Source of the DNA: Frankia casuarinae
GTDB lineage: Bacteria; Actinomycetota; Actinomycetes; Frankiales; Frankiaceae
Direction of reading: 5' to 3'
Assembly (NCBI RefSeq): GCF_000013345.1
Contig: NC_007777.1
Location: 2,852,001-2,916,000, forward strand
Length of the DNA stretch: 64,000 nt
The notes under the pieces were generated by a model. The model had not been told where the DNA came from. It saw only the letters and a program-made list of their open reading frames with translations, and searched no databases. The position numbers and the translations under genes are program-made. Of the stretch, positions 28,339 to 42,100 are shown piece by piece. The stretch's first letter is position 1; each line of letters opens with the position of its first letter.

Positions 28339-31300
28339 GACGAGGTCCCCTTCTCGATCTCTGCCGCCATGGCCTCGAACTGCTCCACCTGGCGCTGGCC
28401 CAGCTCCAGCAATGGGAAGTCGGACGGGGTATGTCCCCCCGCCTCGGGGCGCGCGGCGTGCTCGGCCAGGCCGGTCAGCATCGCCACCCAGCCCTCGCCC
28501 AGTTCCCGGACGGCAGGCTCGGCCAGGACGCCGGGCGGCCAGGCCAGCGAGACGGTGAGCTCGGGGCCGTCCGCCCCGTCCCGCACGGCTCCCCCGGCCT
28601 CCAGCACGTGGGCTGCCGGAAGGTCGCCGGCCTCCCCGTCGAGGCCGATCGGCTGCCAGTCCGTGTCTTCGCCGGTACGACGGGCACCGGCGAAGCGGCC
28701 CAGGTAGTTGAAGGCGATCTGCGGGGTCGGTAGCGCCGCCAGGACCGGCCGCGTAGCGGGATTCAGGTGGCGCAGCAACCCATAGCCCAGGCCTTCGCCG
28801 GGGACCGCCCGCACCTGCTCCTTGACCTCCTTGATTATCCGGCCGGCGGCGGGGCCACCGGCGCGCAGGTCCGCAAGGTCGACGTCGGGCAGTTCCAGCC
28901 GTACGGGATGGACTCTGGTGAACCAGCCCACTGTTCGGGACAACTCGACGTCCTCGGCCAGCGGCTCGCGGCCATGTCCCTCCAGGTCGATCACGATGGC
29001 CTCCGACGCACCGTCACCCCGCCGCCGACGCCATTCGGTCACGGCGGCGGCGAGCCCGGCCAGCAGCACGTCGTTGATCCCGGCGTGGAACAGCGTAGGT
29101 ACGGTCGTGAGCAGCGCCGCCGTCACCTCCAGGGACACCGAAAACGACAGCTGCCGCATACTCGACGCCACATCACGGGCCGGATCAAGCGGCCGGTCAC
29201 CCAACAGGACGTCATCACCGGTAAGAATCCGCTGCCACACAGGCAGTTCCGCCACCCGAACCGGATCCTGCGCCTGAGCCCGAGCCAGCAGAGCCCAACG
29301 ACGAAACGCCGTCCCCACCGGCTCCAACTCCACCCCACCACCAGCCACACAAGCCGCATAAGCCGCCGCCAAATCCGGCAACAGAATCCGCCAGGACACC
29401 CCGTCCACCACCAGATGATGAACAACCAGCAACAGCCGCCCGGAAACCCCCACCCCCCGATCCAGCCACACCACCTGAACCATCACCCCCGACACCGGAT
29501 CCAACCGGCCCGCGGCGGCACGCTGCTGCACCTTGATCAACTCGGTGAGCGGCGCCTCGGCCAGACCGACCGCGTCCACCCGCCGCACCAGCCCACCGGC
29601 CCCCTCACCCGCAGGCGGAACATCCAGCTTCCACGTGGCCGAATCCCGCTCGTCCGGGCAGACCAGCCGGGCCCGCAGCACGTCGTGATGGTCCACCAGG
29701 GCATTGACAGCGACGCCCAGACGCTCCAGGTCGATCCCGGCCGGCACGACGACGAGCATCGCCTGCGAGAACCGGTCCAGCCCCGCCACTCCGGCCCGCC
29801 GGACCAACCCACACATGGCAGGAGTCAGCGGCACCTCACCGATACCGACATCAGCGGGCACAACCTCGGCAAGACTGCTCTGAGCCACCACAGCCAACCC
29901 GGCCGGCGTCTTGTACTCGAACACATCCTGCGCACTGACCACCACACCCGCCCGCCGAGCCCGCGCCACCAACTGCATCGACATAATCGAATCACCACCA
30001 AGATCGAAGAAACTGTCCTCGACCCCGACCCGCTCCAACCGCAACACCTCCGCAAACAAACCACACAACACCTCCTCCACCGCGGTACGCGGCGAACGAC
30101 CCCCCACCCGACCCGCGAAATCCGGAACCGGCAACGCACCCCGATCCACCTTCCCCTGACCAGTCAACGGCAACCCAGACAACACCACCACCACCGCCGG
30201 CACCATATACTCCGGCAACAAACCCGCCACAAAGTCGCGGATCTGGACGGTGTCGAGCGCCTCCCCCTCGGAGGCGACGACATAGGCGACCAACCGTTTC
30301 TGCCCCGGCTCATCCTCACGCACCACCACCACACACCGCCCCACCCCCGGATACAACCCCAACACCGCCTCCACCTCACCCAACTCAATCCGAAAACCAC
30401 GAACCTTCACCTGCCCATCCACCCGACCGGCGAACACCAACTGCCCCTCCCCCGTCCACCGCCCCAAATCCCCCGTCCGATACATCCGCTCCCCAGACCC
30501 GGAAAACGGACACGCCACAAACCGCTCCCCCGTCAACCCAGGCCGGCCAAAATACCCACGCGCCAACCCCACACCCGCCACATACAACTCACCCGTCACC
30601 CCCGGCGGCACCGGCTGCAAAAACCGATCCAACACAAACACCCGGGTGTTATCCATCGGACGGCCAATCGGCACCACCGAGGCAACCTCATCCCCCGGCC
30701 GCACCTCAAACACCGTCGCACACACCGTCACCTCCGTCGGCCCATACAACTGCCGCACCACCACCCCCGGACACGCCTCCACCACCCGCACCACCGCCGC
30801 CGCACTCACCACATCCCCACCCGTCACCACCTCACGCACCCCCACAAAACACCCCGGCGCCTCCTCCGCCACCGCCGCAAACAACCCCGCCGTCACATGC
30901 ACCACCGTCGGCCCAAAATCCGAAATCAACCCCTTCAGCACCCCAGCGTCGACCCGCCCGGCCGGCGCCACCACCACCTGACCCCCCGACAACAACGCCA
31001 CCCACAACTCCCACGTCGACGCGTCAAACGCATGCGACGCATGAAACAACACCCGCCCATGAACCTCCCGCGACCAACACCGATCCGCCGCCAACCCGAC
31101 CACACCCGCATGCGTCACCGCCACACCCTTCGGCACCCCCGTCGACCCCGACGTATACATCACATACGCCACATCATCCGCACCCACCCGCACCGCCGGC
31201 GGCCCACACTCCCCCTCCCCATCCACCCAGCCACCCGCCCACACCACCCCGACAGACCCCGGCAGATCAGACACCCCCACATCAGCCACCACCACCCGCA

Positions 31301-34300
31301 CCCCCGCCTCAGCCAGCACCCGCCCCACCCGCACCACCGGCCACTCCACATCCACCGGCACATACGCCGCCCCCACCTTCACCACCCCCACCAACACCGC
31401 CACCAACTCCACCGACCGCTCCATCACCACCCCAACCCGATCACCAGACCGCACCCCAGCCGCCACCAAATCCCGCGCCACCCGATTCGCCGCCACCTCC
31501 AACTCCCCATACGTCACCCGCACACCCCCCGACACCACCGCCACCACATCCCGCCCCGCAGCCACCCACCCCCCAAACACCCCCGGCAACGTCCCCACCC
31601 CAACCCCAACCCCAGTGTCATTCCACTCCTCCACCACCCGCACCCACTCAGCCGCACCCAACACCGGCACCTGGCTCACCCGCAACGCGGGATCGGCGGC
31701 CACCGCGTCCAACACGGCCACCAGGCGCTCCGCCACCTTCTGCACCGTGGGCCGGTCGAACAGGTCGGCCGCGTAGCCGACGGTCCCACCGATCCCCGCC
31801 GGTTCACCGTCGGCGCCACGGTGCTCGGCCAGGCTGAACGACAGGTCGAACTTGGCGGCGTTGACCCCGGACCTGTGCGGTTGGATGGTCAGCCCCGGCA
31901 GCTCCCAGCCGGTGTCCTGCGGGGTGTTCCGCAACCCGAGGGACACCTGGAACAGCGGGTGCCGCGACAACGAGCGGGCCGGGTAGAGCTCCTCGACCAA
32001 CCGCTCGAACGGCACGTCCTGATGGGCGTAGGCGGCCAGGTTCCGCTCCCGCACCCGGGCCACCAGGTCGTTGAACGAGGGATCGCCGCCGACGTCGGTG
32101 CGCAGCACCAGCGTGTTGACGAAGAAGCCGATCAGGTCATCCAGGGCGGCCTCGCCCCGGCCCGCCACTGCGGTGCCGATCGGGATGTCGTTGCCCCCGC
32201 CAAGGCGAGACAGCAGCAGCGCAACTGCGGCCTGCACCACCATGAACAGCGTTGCCCGCCGCCCCCGGGCCAGCCGGACAAGCCGCTCGTGGGTCTGCGC
32301 GCCGATCCGGATCGGCACCGCGCCGCCCGTGAAGCTCGGCACCGGCGGGCGCGGGCGGTCGACCGGCAGGGCCAGCTCCGCGGGGATGTCGGCGAGTGCC
32401 TCCCGCCAGTACGCGAGCTGCTCGCTGATCAGGCTCGCCGGGTCGGACAGATCGCCCAGCACCGCGCGCTGCCACACCGCGTAGTCGGCGTACTGGAGCG
32501 GCAATCTGGTCCACTGCGGTACCCGCCCACGCAGCCTGGCGGTGTAGGCCACCGACAGGTCGCGGGCCAGCACGCCCATCGACCAGCCGTCGGAGGCGAT
32601 GTGGTGCGCCACCAGCAGCAGCACGTGCTCCCGGGGGGACAGCGTGAACAGCCGTACCCGCAGCGGCGGCTCGCTGCCCACGTCGAACCCGCGCCCCAAC
32701 TCGGCGGCCATCAGCGACGGCAGCTCCGCCTCGGTCACCGCCACCATCACCAGTTCCGGGCGGCCCACCGTCTCGTCCAGCAGGTGCTGACCCGGCACGC
32801 CGTCGACGTCAGGGAAGACCGTCCGCAGGCTTTCGTGACGCGCCGCGACGTCGGCCAGCGCGGCCTGCAGCGCCCACCGGTCGAGCTGCCCGGTCAGCTT
32901 CAGCGCGAGCGGCACGTTGTAGACCGCCCGTCCCTCCTCCAACTGGTTGAGGAACCACATCCGGGCCTGGCCGAACGACAGCGGCGCCGGGTCCGGCCGT
33001 ACCCCGGCAACCAGCTCGGGCCGCGAGCGGCCACCGGCCTCGACCACACGGGCCACCGCCGCCGGGGTGGCGCCGGTGAACAGGGTGCGGATTCCCACCT
33101 CGACGTCGAGGACGGCCCGTACCCGGGCGAGCAGCCGCATCGCCAGCAGGGAGTCGCCACCCAACTCGAAGAAGTTGTCGTCGGCCCCGATCCACTCCAG
33201 CTTCAGCACGTCGACGAACAGCGAGCACAGCACCTCCTCGATCGGCGTGCGCGGCTCGCGCCCGGTCGCCATGCGGCCGAAGTCCGGCGCGGGCAGGGCC
33301 GCCCGGTCCAGCTTGGCGTTGCCGGTCAGCGGCAGCTCCGCCAGCGGGACGACGGCGGCGGGGACCATGTAGTCCGGCAGCCGTCCCGCCGCGTACCTCC
33401 GCACCGCGGAGCCCGTCACGCTCTCCCCCTCGGCGGGCACCACGTAGGCGACCAGTTGGCTGTGGTCGGCCTGGCTGGTGTGGGCTACCACCGCGACCCG
33501 CGCGACCCCCGGGCAGCCGGACAGCACGTTCTCGATCTCGCTCAGCTCGATCCGGAACCCGCGGATCTTCACCTGCGTGTCGGCCCGCCCCAGGAAGACC
33601 AGCAGCCCGTCACCGGTCCACCGGGCCAGGTCCCCGGTCCGGTACATCCGCTCGCCCGGCGTGCCGAAGGGGCAGGCCACGAAGCGTTCCGAGGTGAGGC
33701 CTGGCCGGTTCAGGTAGCCGCGGGCCAGCCCGCCGCCGGCCACGTACAGTTCTCCCCCGACGCCGGGCGGGATCGGCTGCAGGAAGCCGTCCAGCACGTA
33801 GATCCGGGTGTTGTCCAGCGGGCGGCCGATCGGCACCGACGCCGGCACCTGGTCGCCCGCGGTGAAGGGGAGGTGGGTGGCGAAGGCGGTCGTCTCGGTC
33901 GGCCCGTAGGTGGACCGCACGACCATGTCCGGATGGGTCTCCAGCAGAGTCCTCACCGCGGCCGCCGAGACCACGTCGCCGCCGGTCGACACCTCGCGTA
34001 CCCCGGCGAAGATGTGCGGGGTCTGCTCGCCCAGCGCGGCGAACAGGCCGGCGGTCGCGTGGACGTTGGTGATCCGGTGGGCGGCGATGAACCGCTCCCG
34101 GTCGGCGGCATCCAGGTCACCGGCCGGCGCGACCACGACGGTGCCGCCGCGCAGCAGCGGCACCCACACCTCGTAGGTGGAGGCGTCGAAGGCGTGGTTG
34201 GCCTGCACCATGACCCGCTCGGTCACCTCGGCGGGCCAGGCGCCATCCAGGCAGAAGCCGACCACGTTGCCGTGGGTGACCGCCACTCCCTTCGGCACCC

Positions 34301-36152
34301 CCGTCGATCCCGAGGTGTACATGACGTACGCCAGGTTGGCCGCGGCCGGGGCAACCGGGAAGGGGCCGTCGCCGGCCGGCACCTCCGAGGGGACCCGGAC
34401 GATGTTGGCGGCGGGCAGGCCGCCCTCGCGGGTCATCGGGTGGTCGATCGTGGCCTGGCCGACCAGCAGCGCCACGGGTGCGGCCTCGGCGATCACGGCC
34501 TTCATCCGCTCCAGCGGGTTGGCGGCATCCAGCGGCACATAGGCGGCGCCCGCCTTCACCACCCCGAGCAGCGCCACCACCAGCTCGGCCGACCGCTCCA
34601 TCAGCACCCCGACCAGGCTCTCGGTGCCCACGCCGAGCGTGGCCAGCAGACGGGCGAGCCGGTCGGCGCGCGCGTTCAGCTCCTGGTAGGTCAGCGTGAC
34701 GTCCCCGTCGATGGCGACGGCGTGCGGATGCTCGGCGACGCGTCGCTCGAACGCCGTGACCAGCGACCCGGCGTCCACCGGCACCGCGGTGTCGTTCCAC
34801 CGCCGGATCACCAGATCCCGGCCCGTCTCGTCCAGGATGCCGACCGTGCCGACACGGGCGGCCGGGTCGGCGGCGATCGCCGCCAGCACCCGCACCATGG
34901 CGGCGGCCAGCCCCTCGGCCATCTCCCGCTCGTACACCTCGGGCTGGTAGGACAGCCGCAGCTCCAGCCGGTCCCGGCCAGGGACCACGGCCAGCGCGAG
35001 CGGATAGTGCGGCGCCTCGTGCCCCCCGGCCGGGGTGATCGTCAGGTCGCGGTCGTCAGCCATCGCGGAGACCCACGACGAGTCGAGCGGGTAGTTCTCG
35101 TAGGCCAGCAGCGTGTCGAAGGTGGCGCCGGGGCCGGTGATCCGCTGGATCTCGGCAAGGCCCAGGTAGTGGCAGGACATCAGCGCCGTCTGGCGGGCCT
35201 GCAGCGCCGTAAGCATCTCGGCGACCGGCTGGGCGGGGTCGAGCGGCACCCGGATCGGCACGGTGTTGATGAACAGGCCTACCATGTCCTCGACCCTGGG
35301 CAGTTCGGGCGGGCGGCCCGCCACCACCGCGCCGAACACCACGTCACGGCGGCCGGCCAGGCGGCTGACCAGCAGTGCCCAGGCGCCCTGGACGACCGTG
35401 TTCATCGTCAGCTCATGACCACGAGCGAGGGCCCGCAGAGCTGCCGTCAGCTCGGGGCTCACCGAGGTGTTCACGCGCTCGGCCGGCTGCGGCTCGCGCA
35501 CCGGATCGGGCTGGGCCACCAGGGTCGGCTCGTCCGTCCCGGCCAGCTCGACCCGCCACGCCTCACGGGCGGCCTGGCGGTCCTGGCGGCCGAGCCACTC
35601 CAGGTAGTCCCGGTACGGCGAGACCGGCTTCAGCCCGCCCGTCGTGCCTCCGGCCTGGTAGACGGCGAACAGCTCCCGCGTGAACATCGGCTGCGACCAG
35701 CCGTCCAGCAGGATGTGGTGGATGGTGAGCACCAGCCGGTGGCGCCGCGCACCGAACCGGATCAGCAGGAAACGCAGTAGTGGCGGCTGCGCCGGATCGA
35801 ACCCGCGGTCCCGCTCCTCGGCGGCCAGCCGCATGGCCTGTTCCAACGCCGCTTCTTCCGCCAGGTGCGCCAGGTCGACCTCACGCCACGGCAGCCGTAC
35901 CTTCCTGGCGATCACCTGCACGGGCTGGTCCAGGCCGGAGAGCTGCTGGAACCCGGCCCGCAGGTTGGCGTGCCGGTCCAGCAGGGCCTCCCCGGACGCC
36001 CGCAGCAGCGCCGGGTCCAGCGGCCCGGTCAGATCAAGGTCACGCTGGCCGGAGTAGACGTCGCCGGTCCGCCCGTCGTAGAGCGTCTGGAAGAGCAGGC
36101 CCTCCTGTAGCGGGGACAGCGGCCACAGATCCTCCACGTCGAGCTGGCTCAC
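28335..36152 (-). CDS. NRPS2, two-module synthetase (C-A-T-C-A-T-E)
   Basis: A 2,605-residue synthetase. Domains by rough residue: C1 5-450 ([25 protein letters not shown] near 144), A1 470-975, T1 995, C2 1050-1500 (HHIASDGWS), A2 1520-2030, T2 2052, E 2110-2570 ([10 protein letters not shown] near 2247). A1 specificity residues read DAYHSGTAFK. Tyr at 239, His at 278 and Thr at 322 resemble Dpg codes more than Hpg ones, so I call it Dpg-like with moderate certainty. A2 reads DAWHVGLVCK, Hpg-like, and the following E domain implies D-Hpg. The GTG at 36152 overlaps the NRPS1 stop as GTGA, and the stop overlaps NRPS3 as ATGA. C1 is of the D-donor style, fitting the E domain that ends NRPS1. 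Confidence 0.95.
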   Translation of the reverse strand: MSQLDVEDLWPLSPLQEGLLFQTLYDGRTGDVYSGQRDLDLTGPLDPALLRASGEALLDRHANLRAGFQQLSGLDQPVQVIARKVRLPWREVDLAHLAEEAALEQAMRLAAEERDRGFDPAQPPLLRFLLIRFGARRHRLVLTIHHILLDGWSQPMFTRELFAVYQAGGTTGGLKPVSPYRDYLEWLGRQDRQAAREAWRVELAGTDEPTLVAQPDPVREPQPAERVNTSVSPELTAALRALARGHELTMNTVVQGAWALLVSRLAGRRDVVFGAVVAGRPPELPRVEDMVGLFINTVPIRVPLDPAQPVAEMLTALQARQTALMSCHYLGLAEIQRITGPGATFDTLLAYENYPLDSSWVSAMADDRDLTITPAGGHEAPHYPLALAVVPGRDRLELRLSYQPEVYEREMAEGLAAAMVRVLAAIAADPAARVGTVGILDETGRDLVIRRWNDTAVPVDAGSLVTAFERRVAEHPHAVAIDGDVTLTYQELNARADRLARLLATLGVGTESLVGVLMERSAELVVALLGVVKAGAAYVPLDAANPLERMKAVIAEAAPVALLVGQATIDHPMTREGGLPAANIVRVPSEVPAGDGPFPVAPAAANLAYVMYTSGSTGVPKGVAVTHGNVVGFCLDGAWPAEVTERVMVQANHAFDASTYEVWVPLLRGGTVVVAPAGDLDAADRERFIAAHRITNVHATAGLFAALGEQTPHIFAGVREVSTGGDVVSAAAVRTLLETHPDMVVRSTYGPTETTAFATHLPFTAGDQVPASVPIGRPLDNTRIYVLDGFLQPIPPGVGGELYVAGGGLARGYLNRPGLTSERFVACPFGTPGERMYRTGDLARWTGDGLLVFLGRADTQVKIRGFRIELSEIENVLSGCPGVARVAVVAHTSQADHSQLVAYVVPAEGESVTGSAVRRYAAGRLPDYMVPAAVVPLAELPLTGNAKLDRAALPAPDFGRMATGREPRTPIEEVLCSLFVDVLKLEWIGADDNFFELGGDSLLAMRLLARVRAVLDVEVGIRTLFTGATPAAVARVVEAGGRSRPELVAGVRPDPAPLSFGQARMWFLNQLEEGRAVYNVPLALKLTGQLDRWALQAALADVAARHESLRTVFPDVDGVPGQHLLDETVGRPELVMVAVTEAELPSLMAAELGRGFDVGSEPPLRVRLFTLSPREHVLLLVAHHIASDGWSMGVLARDLSVAYTARLRGRVPQWTRLPLQYADYAVWQRAVLGDLSDPASLISEQLAYWREALADIPAELALPVDRPRPPVPSFTGGAVPIRIGAQTHERLVRLARGRRATLFMVVQAAVALLLSRLGGGNDIPIGTAVAGRGEAALDDLIGFFVNTLVLRTDVGGDPSFNDLVARVRERNLAAYAHQDVPFERLVEELYPARSLSRHPLFQVSLGLRNTPQDTGWELPGLTIQPHRSGVNAAKFDLSFSLAEHRGADGEPAGIGGTVGYAADLFDRPTVQKVAERLVAVLDAVAADPALRVSQVPVLGAAEWVRVVEEWNDTGVGVGVGTLPGVFGGWVAAGRDVVAVVSGGVRVTYGELEVAANRVARDLVAAGVRSGDRVGVVMERSVELVAVLVGVVKVGAAYVPVDVEWPVVRVGRVLAEAGVRVVVADVGVSDLPGSVGVVWAGGWVDGEGECGPPAVRVGADDVAYVMYTSGSTGVPKGVAVTHAGVVGLAADRCWSREVHGRVLFHASHAFDASTWELWVALLSGGQVVVAPAGRVDAGVLKGLISDFGPTVVHVTAGLFAAVAEEAPGCFVGVREVVTGGDVVSAAAVVRVVEACPGVVVRQLYGPTEVTVCATVFEVRPGDEVASVVPIGRPMDNTRVFVLDRFLQPVPPGVTGELYVAGVGLARGYFGRPGLTGERFVACPFSGSGERMYRTGDLGRWTGEGQLVFAGRVDGQVKVRGFRIELGEVEAVLGLYPGVGRCVVVVREDEPGQKRLVAYVVASEGEALDTVQIRDFVAGLLPEYMVPAVVVVLSGLPLTGQGKVDRGALPVPDFAGRVGGRSPRTAVEEVLCGLFAEVLRLERVGVEDSFFDLGGDSIMSMQLVARARRAGVVVSAQDVFEYKTPAGLAVVAQSSLAEVVPADVGIGEVPLTPAMCGLVRRAGVAGLDRFSQAMLVVVPAGIDLERLGVAVNALVDHHDVLRARLVCPDERDSATWKLDVPPAGEGAGGLVRRVDAVGLAEAPLTELIKVQQRAAAGRLDPVSGVMVQVVWLDRGVGVSGRLLLVVHHLVVDGVSWRILLPDLAAAYAACVAGGGVELEPVGTAFRRWALLARAQAQDPVRVAELPVWQRILTGDDVLLGDRPLDPARDVASSMRQLSFSVSLEVTAALLTTVPTLFHAGINDVLLAGLAAAVTEWRRRRGDGASEAIVIDLEGHGREPLAEDVELSRTVGWFTRVHPVRLELPDVDLADLRAGGPAAGRIIKEVKEQVRAVPGEGLGYGLLRHLNPATRPVLAALPTPQIAFNYLGRFAGARRTGEDTDWQPIGLDGEAGDLPAAHVLEAGGAVRDGADGPELTVSLAWPPGVLAEPAVRELGEGWVAMLTGLAEHAARPEAGGHTPSDFPLLELGQRQVEQFEAMAAEIEKGTSS
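29115..31670 (-). repeat. Hpg A-T-E homogenised block, copy 3 (NRPS2 module 2)
   Basis: About 2.55 kb matching 41513-44068 in NRPS1 at a constant offset of 12,398. It spans half of the E domain, the carrier protein and the whole A domain. The clear difference is the short patch near 31265-31285 (VGVSDLP here, DWAPDLP there). Confidence 0.93.
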
Positions 36153-39100
36153 CGGGCTCTCCTCTCGTGCGTGTTCCGCGTTAGTTCGGCCGCCACCACG
36201 TCGAGCTCGCCCTGCGCCATGGCGAGCAGCGGGAAGTCGGAGGGGGTGTGCCCGCCCGCCTCGGGGCGCGCGGCGTGCTCGGCCAGCCCGGTCAGCGTCG
36301 CCACCCATCCCTCGGCGAGGGCAGCGACCCGCGCCTCGTCGAACAGGTCGCCGGGCCAGGACAGCAGGACGGTGAGCTCCGCGCCCGCCGGGCCGTCGCG
36401 CACGACGCCGCCGGCTTCCAGCGCGTAGGAGGCGGGCAGGGTACCGGTGTCGCCGCCCAGACCGAGCTGCCACCAGTCCGCCTGCTCGTCGCCCTGGGCC
36501 CTGGGCGCGACGGTGAAGCGGCCCATGTAGTTGAAGCCGATCTGTGGGGTGGGTAGCGCCGCGAGGACCGGGCGCGTGTCAGGGTTGAGGTAACGCAGCA
36601 GCCCGTAGCCGAGGCCGTCGCCCGGCACGGCACGAAGCTGCTCCTTGACCTGCTTGACCGCCTGCCCCGCGGCGTCGCCGCCGGCGCGTATCCGGGCGAA
36701 GTCGGTGCTGCCGGGGTCCAGCCGGACGGGATGGATCTCGGTGAACCAGCCGACCGTGCGCGACAGGTCCACCCCCTCGGCCAACGGCTCACGGCCGTGC
36801 CCCTCCACATCCACCAGCACCGGGCCGGAAGTCCCCCGCCACTCGTTGACCGCCACCGTGAACCCCGCCAGCAGCACATCGTTGATCCCGGCATGGAACG
36901 CCGCCGGAACACTGGTCAGCAACTCGGCGGTGACCTCGGAGGGCACACTCCGCGACACGCGGCGCATGTCAGCCGCGACGTCCCGGTCCGGGTCCAGCGG
37001 GCGGCCACCGATCAGTGGCTCCTCCACCGCCAGCATCCGCTCCCACCGCGGAAGCTCGGCCGCCCTGTCCTGGGCCTGCGCGGCGGCCAGCAGCGCCCAG
37101 CGCCGAAACGAGGTGCCAACCGGGTCAAGCTCCACCGGGCTGCCAGCGGCCACCGCCCGGTAGGCCGCGGCCAGGTCCGGCACCAGCACCCGCCAGGACA
37201 CGCCGTCGACCACCAGGTGGTGTGCCACCAGCAGCACCCGGCCCGGAAGCTCGCGGCCCCGGTCCAACCACACCACCTGGACCATCACCCCGGCCCGCGG
37301 GTCGAGGCGCTCGGCGGCGGCCCGGCCCTGTACCGCCGCCAACTCGGCGAGCTCGTCGTCGTCCAGGCCCACCGCCTCGACCCGCCGCACCAACTCCCCG
37401 GCCACCGACCCCACCGCACCCACCGACCCGGCGGCGGGGATGTCAAGCCGCCACGACGCGGTGTCGTGCTCGTCGGGGCAGACCAGCCTGGCCCGCAGCG
37501 CGTCGTGATGGTCCAGCACGGCCTGGACCGCGGTGTTCAGGTGATCCTGGTCCAACCCGGCCGGGACCACGGCGAGGACCGACTGGGAGTACCGCCCGGC
37601 CAGCCCGGCCAGGCCCGCGTGCCCGGCCATCCGGTGCATGACCGGGGTGAATGGCACCTCGCCGACCCCCACATCCTCCGGCCCGCCACCACCGGCACCC
37701 TCACCCGCCACCACGGCCAGCGCCGCCGGAGTCCTGCACTCAAACACCTGACGAGGCGTAATCACCACCCCCACCCGGCGGGCACGAGCAACAAGCTGCA
37801 TCGACACGATCGAGTCACCACCCAAATCGAAGAAACTGTCCTCGACCCCGACCCGCTCCAGATGCAGCACCTCCGCGAACAAACCACACAACACCTCCTC
37901 CACCGCGGTACGCGGCTCCCGACCACCCACCCGATCCGCAAAATCAGGAACCGGCAACGCCACCCGATCCACCTTGCCATTGACCGTCAACGGCAAAACC
38001 GGAAGCACCACCACCACCGCCGGCACCATGTACTCCGGCAACCGAGCAGCCGCAAACCCCCGAATCCCAGCAGTATCAACCGCCACCCCCCCAGCCGGCA
38101 CCACATACGCCACCAGACGCCGCTGACCCGGCAGATCCTCCCGCACCACCACCGCAACCTGACCCACCCCCGGACACCCCGCCAAAACCACCTCAACCTC
38201 ACCCGGCTCAATCCGATAACCCCGCACCTTCACCTGACTATCCACCCGGCCCACATACACCAACTGACCCGCACCAGACCAGCGAACAAGATCACCAGTC
38301 CGGTACATCCGCCCACCCCCGAACGGGCACGCCACAAACCGCTCCGCCGTCAAACCCGGCCGGTTCAAATACCCCCGCGCCACACCCACCCCAGCCACAT
38401 ACAACTCCCCCACCACACCAGACGGCACCGGCTGCAGAAAAGAATCCAACACAAACACCCGCGCGTTACGAATCGGCCGCCCGATCGGCACCACACCCCG
38501 ACTAACCACCTCCCCCGGCTCCACCCGATACTCCAGACACCCAACCGTCGCCTCGGTCGGCCCATACTCATTGACCACCACCGCCGCCGGATGACGCCCA
38601 CGCCAGACAGCAAGCATCTCCCCGGTCAGCTGCTCCCCACCCACCACAAGATGCCCCGCACCCACCGACACACCCGACTCAGCCAACAACCGCAGATGAC
38701 TCGGCGTCACCTTCACCAACAACCGCTCCCCCGACCCGGCAGCCAACTCCCCAACAAACACACACCCCCCCGACAGCAACGGCCCGAACAGCGCCGTCAC
38801 CGTCAGATCAAACGCCACCGACGAATGCAACAACGACCCGCCAGCCACACTCGGATACCGCTCCCCCACATGCGCCAGATAATTCACCACCGACCGATGA
38901 GAAACCACCACACCCTTCGGCACCCCCGTCGACCCCGACGTATACATCACATAAGCCGGATCAGCCACCGACAACGGCCTCAACCGACCCGGAACCGTCG
39001 CCGGCCGCGCCGCCACCACCCCAGCCGTCCCAGCCTCATCCACCACCACCCGAAACGCGGAATGCTCAGGCAACAGACCCTCCGTCGCCACCGTGCACAC

Positions 39101-42100
39101 CACCGCCACCGGACCCGCATCATCCACCATGAACCCCACCCGCGACGCCGGATAATCCGGATCAACCGGCAGATACGCCGCACCAGCCTTCAACACCGCC
39201 AACACCGCCACCACCAGATCCACCGACCGCGGCACCACCACCGCCACAATCCCCCCCGGCCCCACCCCCCCAGCAATCAGATGCCACGCCAACCGATTCG
39301 CCGCCGCCTCCAACTCCCCATACGACAACCGCACATCCCCATCCACCACCGCCAACGCACCCGAAGACACCACCACCCGAGCCTCAAACAACCCCGGCAA
39401 CGTCACCCCCGGCACCACCGCACCCGTCGCATTCCACTCCCCCACCAGCCGAGCCCGCTCAACCTCCCCCAACACCCCCACCCGACCAACAAGCACCCCA
39501 CCATCCGCCGCAATCACCGCCAGAATCCGCACCAGCCAGTTCAGCAATTCCCGGGCCGCGTTCAGGTCGTACAGGTCCGGCCGGTAGCTCAGCCTCAGTC
39601 CGAGCTGGTCGCCACCGGGACTCACCGCCAGCGTGAGCGGATAGTGGGTGGCGTCCCGGCCTCCGGCGGGAGCGACGGCCAGCCCGCGGCCGTCCGCCGG
39701 ACCGGACGGGTCGACCGGGAAGCTCTCGTAGGCGACGAGGGTGTCGAAGGTGGCGCCGGGCCCAGCGAGTCGCTGGATCTCGGTCAGCCCCAGGTACTGG
39801 TGGGGCATCAGCTCCGACTGGCGACCCTGCAGGTCAGCCAGCATCTCCACCACCGGCTGGGCCGGGTCGAGCGGCACCCGGACCGGCAGCGTGTTGATGA
39901 ACAGGCCCAGCATGTTCTCCACGCCGGGCAGCTCCGGGGGCCGTCCCGCGACGACCGCCCCGAACACCACGTCACGGCGCCCGGCCAGGCGGCTGACCAG
40001 CAACGCCCACGCCCCCTGCAGCACCGTGTTCAACGTCAGGCCATGGCGGCGAGCCAACTCGCGCAACGCCGCCGTCAGCTCTCGGTCCGCCCTGATCTGG
40101 AGCACCTCGGGGACCACCGGCTCCCGTGCCGGATCGGCCTCGGCGACCAGGGTCGGCTCGTCGACGCCAGCCAGCTCGGCCCGCCAGACCTCCCGGGCAA
40201 CCTGCCGGTCCTGGCGACCCAACCACGCCAGATACCCCCCATACGACGTGACCGGCGGCAACCCAGCCACCCCCCCACCAAAGCGATACACCTGAAACAG
40301 CTCACGCTTGAGAATCGGCAACGACCAACCATCCAACAGAATGTGATGATTAGTGATCACCAGCCGGTGATGCCGCGCACCCAACCGAATCAACAAAAAC
40401 CGCAACAACGGAGGCACCGCCGGATCGAACCGCCGCTCCAACTCCTCCGCAGCCAACCGATCAGCCTCCACCAACCCCACATCCCCAGCCAGCACAGACA
40501 GATCCACCTCACGCCACGGCAACGTCACAGTCCCAGGAATCACCTGCACGGCCTGGTCAAGCCCAGCCACCTGATGGAACCCGGCCCGCAAGTTGGAATG
40601 CCGATCCAGCAACGCCTGACCCGCCGCCCGCAACACCCCCGCATCCAACGAACCCTCCAGATCCAGAACATGCTGGCCGGAGTAGACGTCCACCGCACCC
40701 TCGTCGAACACCGCATGGAACAGCAACCCCTCCTGCAACGGCGCCAGCGGCCACACCTCGGCCAGACCCGGCTGCGCAGCCTCCAGCTCAGCCACCTGAC
40801 CCTGATCCAATAGCACCAACGGAAAGTCCGACGGGCTGTGCCCGCCCGCACCAGGCCGCGCGGCATGCGCGGCCAAACCACCCAGCATCGCCACCCAGCC
40901 CTCGCCCAACTCCCGCACGACAGACTCGGCCAACAACTCCCCCGGCCAAGACAGCGAAATACTCAACTCCGGACCACCCACCCCATCACGGACGACCGCT
41001 CCGGCGCTGAGCACGTGGGAAGCGGGCATGCGCTCGTCCGCGTTTCCGCCGAGCCCGATCTGCTGCCAGCCGGCCGGCTCGGCAACGTCACCGGCTCCAG
41101 TAGCGAAGCGGCCCAGGTAGTTGAAGCCGATCTGCGGGGTCGGCAGCGCCGCCAACGCCGGCCGCGTAGCGGGATTCAGATAACGCAACAGCCCGAAACC
41201 CAGACCATCACCGGGCACCGCCCGCACCTGCTCCTTGACCCTCTTCAACACCACACCAGCCGCGTCACCACCGGCCCGCACATCGACAAAGTCCACCTCA
41301 CCCGGCTCCAACCTCACCGGATAAACACTGGTAAACCAACCCACCGTCCGCGACAGGTCGACCCCATCGGCCAGCGGCTCCCGGCCATGACCCTCCACAT
41401 CCACCAGGACCGAACCAACCCCCCCACGCCACTCCACCACCGCAGCCGCCAACCCAGCCAGCAACACATCATTAACCCCGGCATGAAACAGCCTGGGCAC
41501 CACCGTCAACAACGCCGCCGTCACCTCCAGGGACACCGAAAACGACAGCTGCCGCATACTCGACGCCACATCACGGGCCGGATCAAGCGGCCGGTCACCC
41601 AACAGGACGTCATCACCGGTAAGAATCCGCTGCCACACAGGCAGTTCCGCCACCCGAACCGGATCCTGCGCCTGAGCCCGAGCCAGCAGAGCCCAACGAC
41701 GAAACGCCGTCCCCACCGGCTCCAACTCCACCCCACCACCAGCCACACAAGCCGCATAAGCCGCCGCCAAATCCGGCAACAGAATCCGCCAGGACACCCC
41801 GTCCACCACCAGATGATGAACAACCAGCAACAGCCGCCCGGAAACCCCCACCCCCCGATCCAGCCACACCACCTGAACCATCACCCCCGACACCGGATCC
41901 AACCGGCCCGCGGCGGCACGCTGCTGCACCTTGATCAACTCGGTGAGCGGCGCCTCGGCCAGACCGACCGCGTCCACCCGCCGCACCAGCCCACCGGCCC
42001 CCTCACCCGCAGGCGGAACATCCAGCTTCCACGTGGCCGAATCCCGCTCGTCCGGGCAGACCAGCCGGGCCCGCAGCACGTCGTGATGGTCCACCAGGGC

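Noticed and set aside
30646-30981. Identical small plus-strand open frames repeated at 25997, 30646, 43044 and 47643
   Set aside because: They are antisense shadows of the homogenised A-domain blocks, not a gene family.
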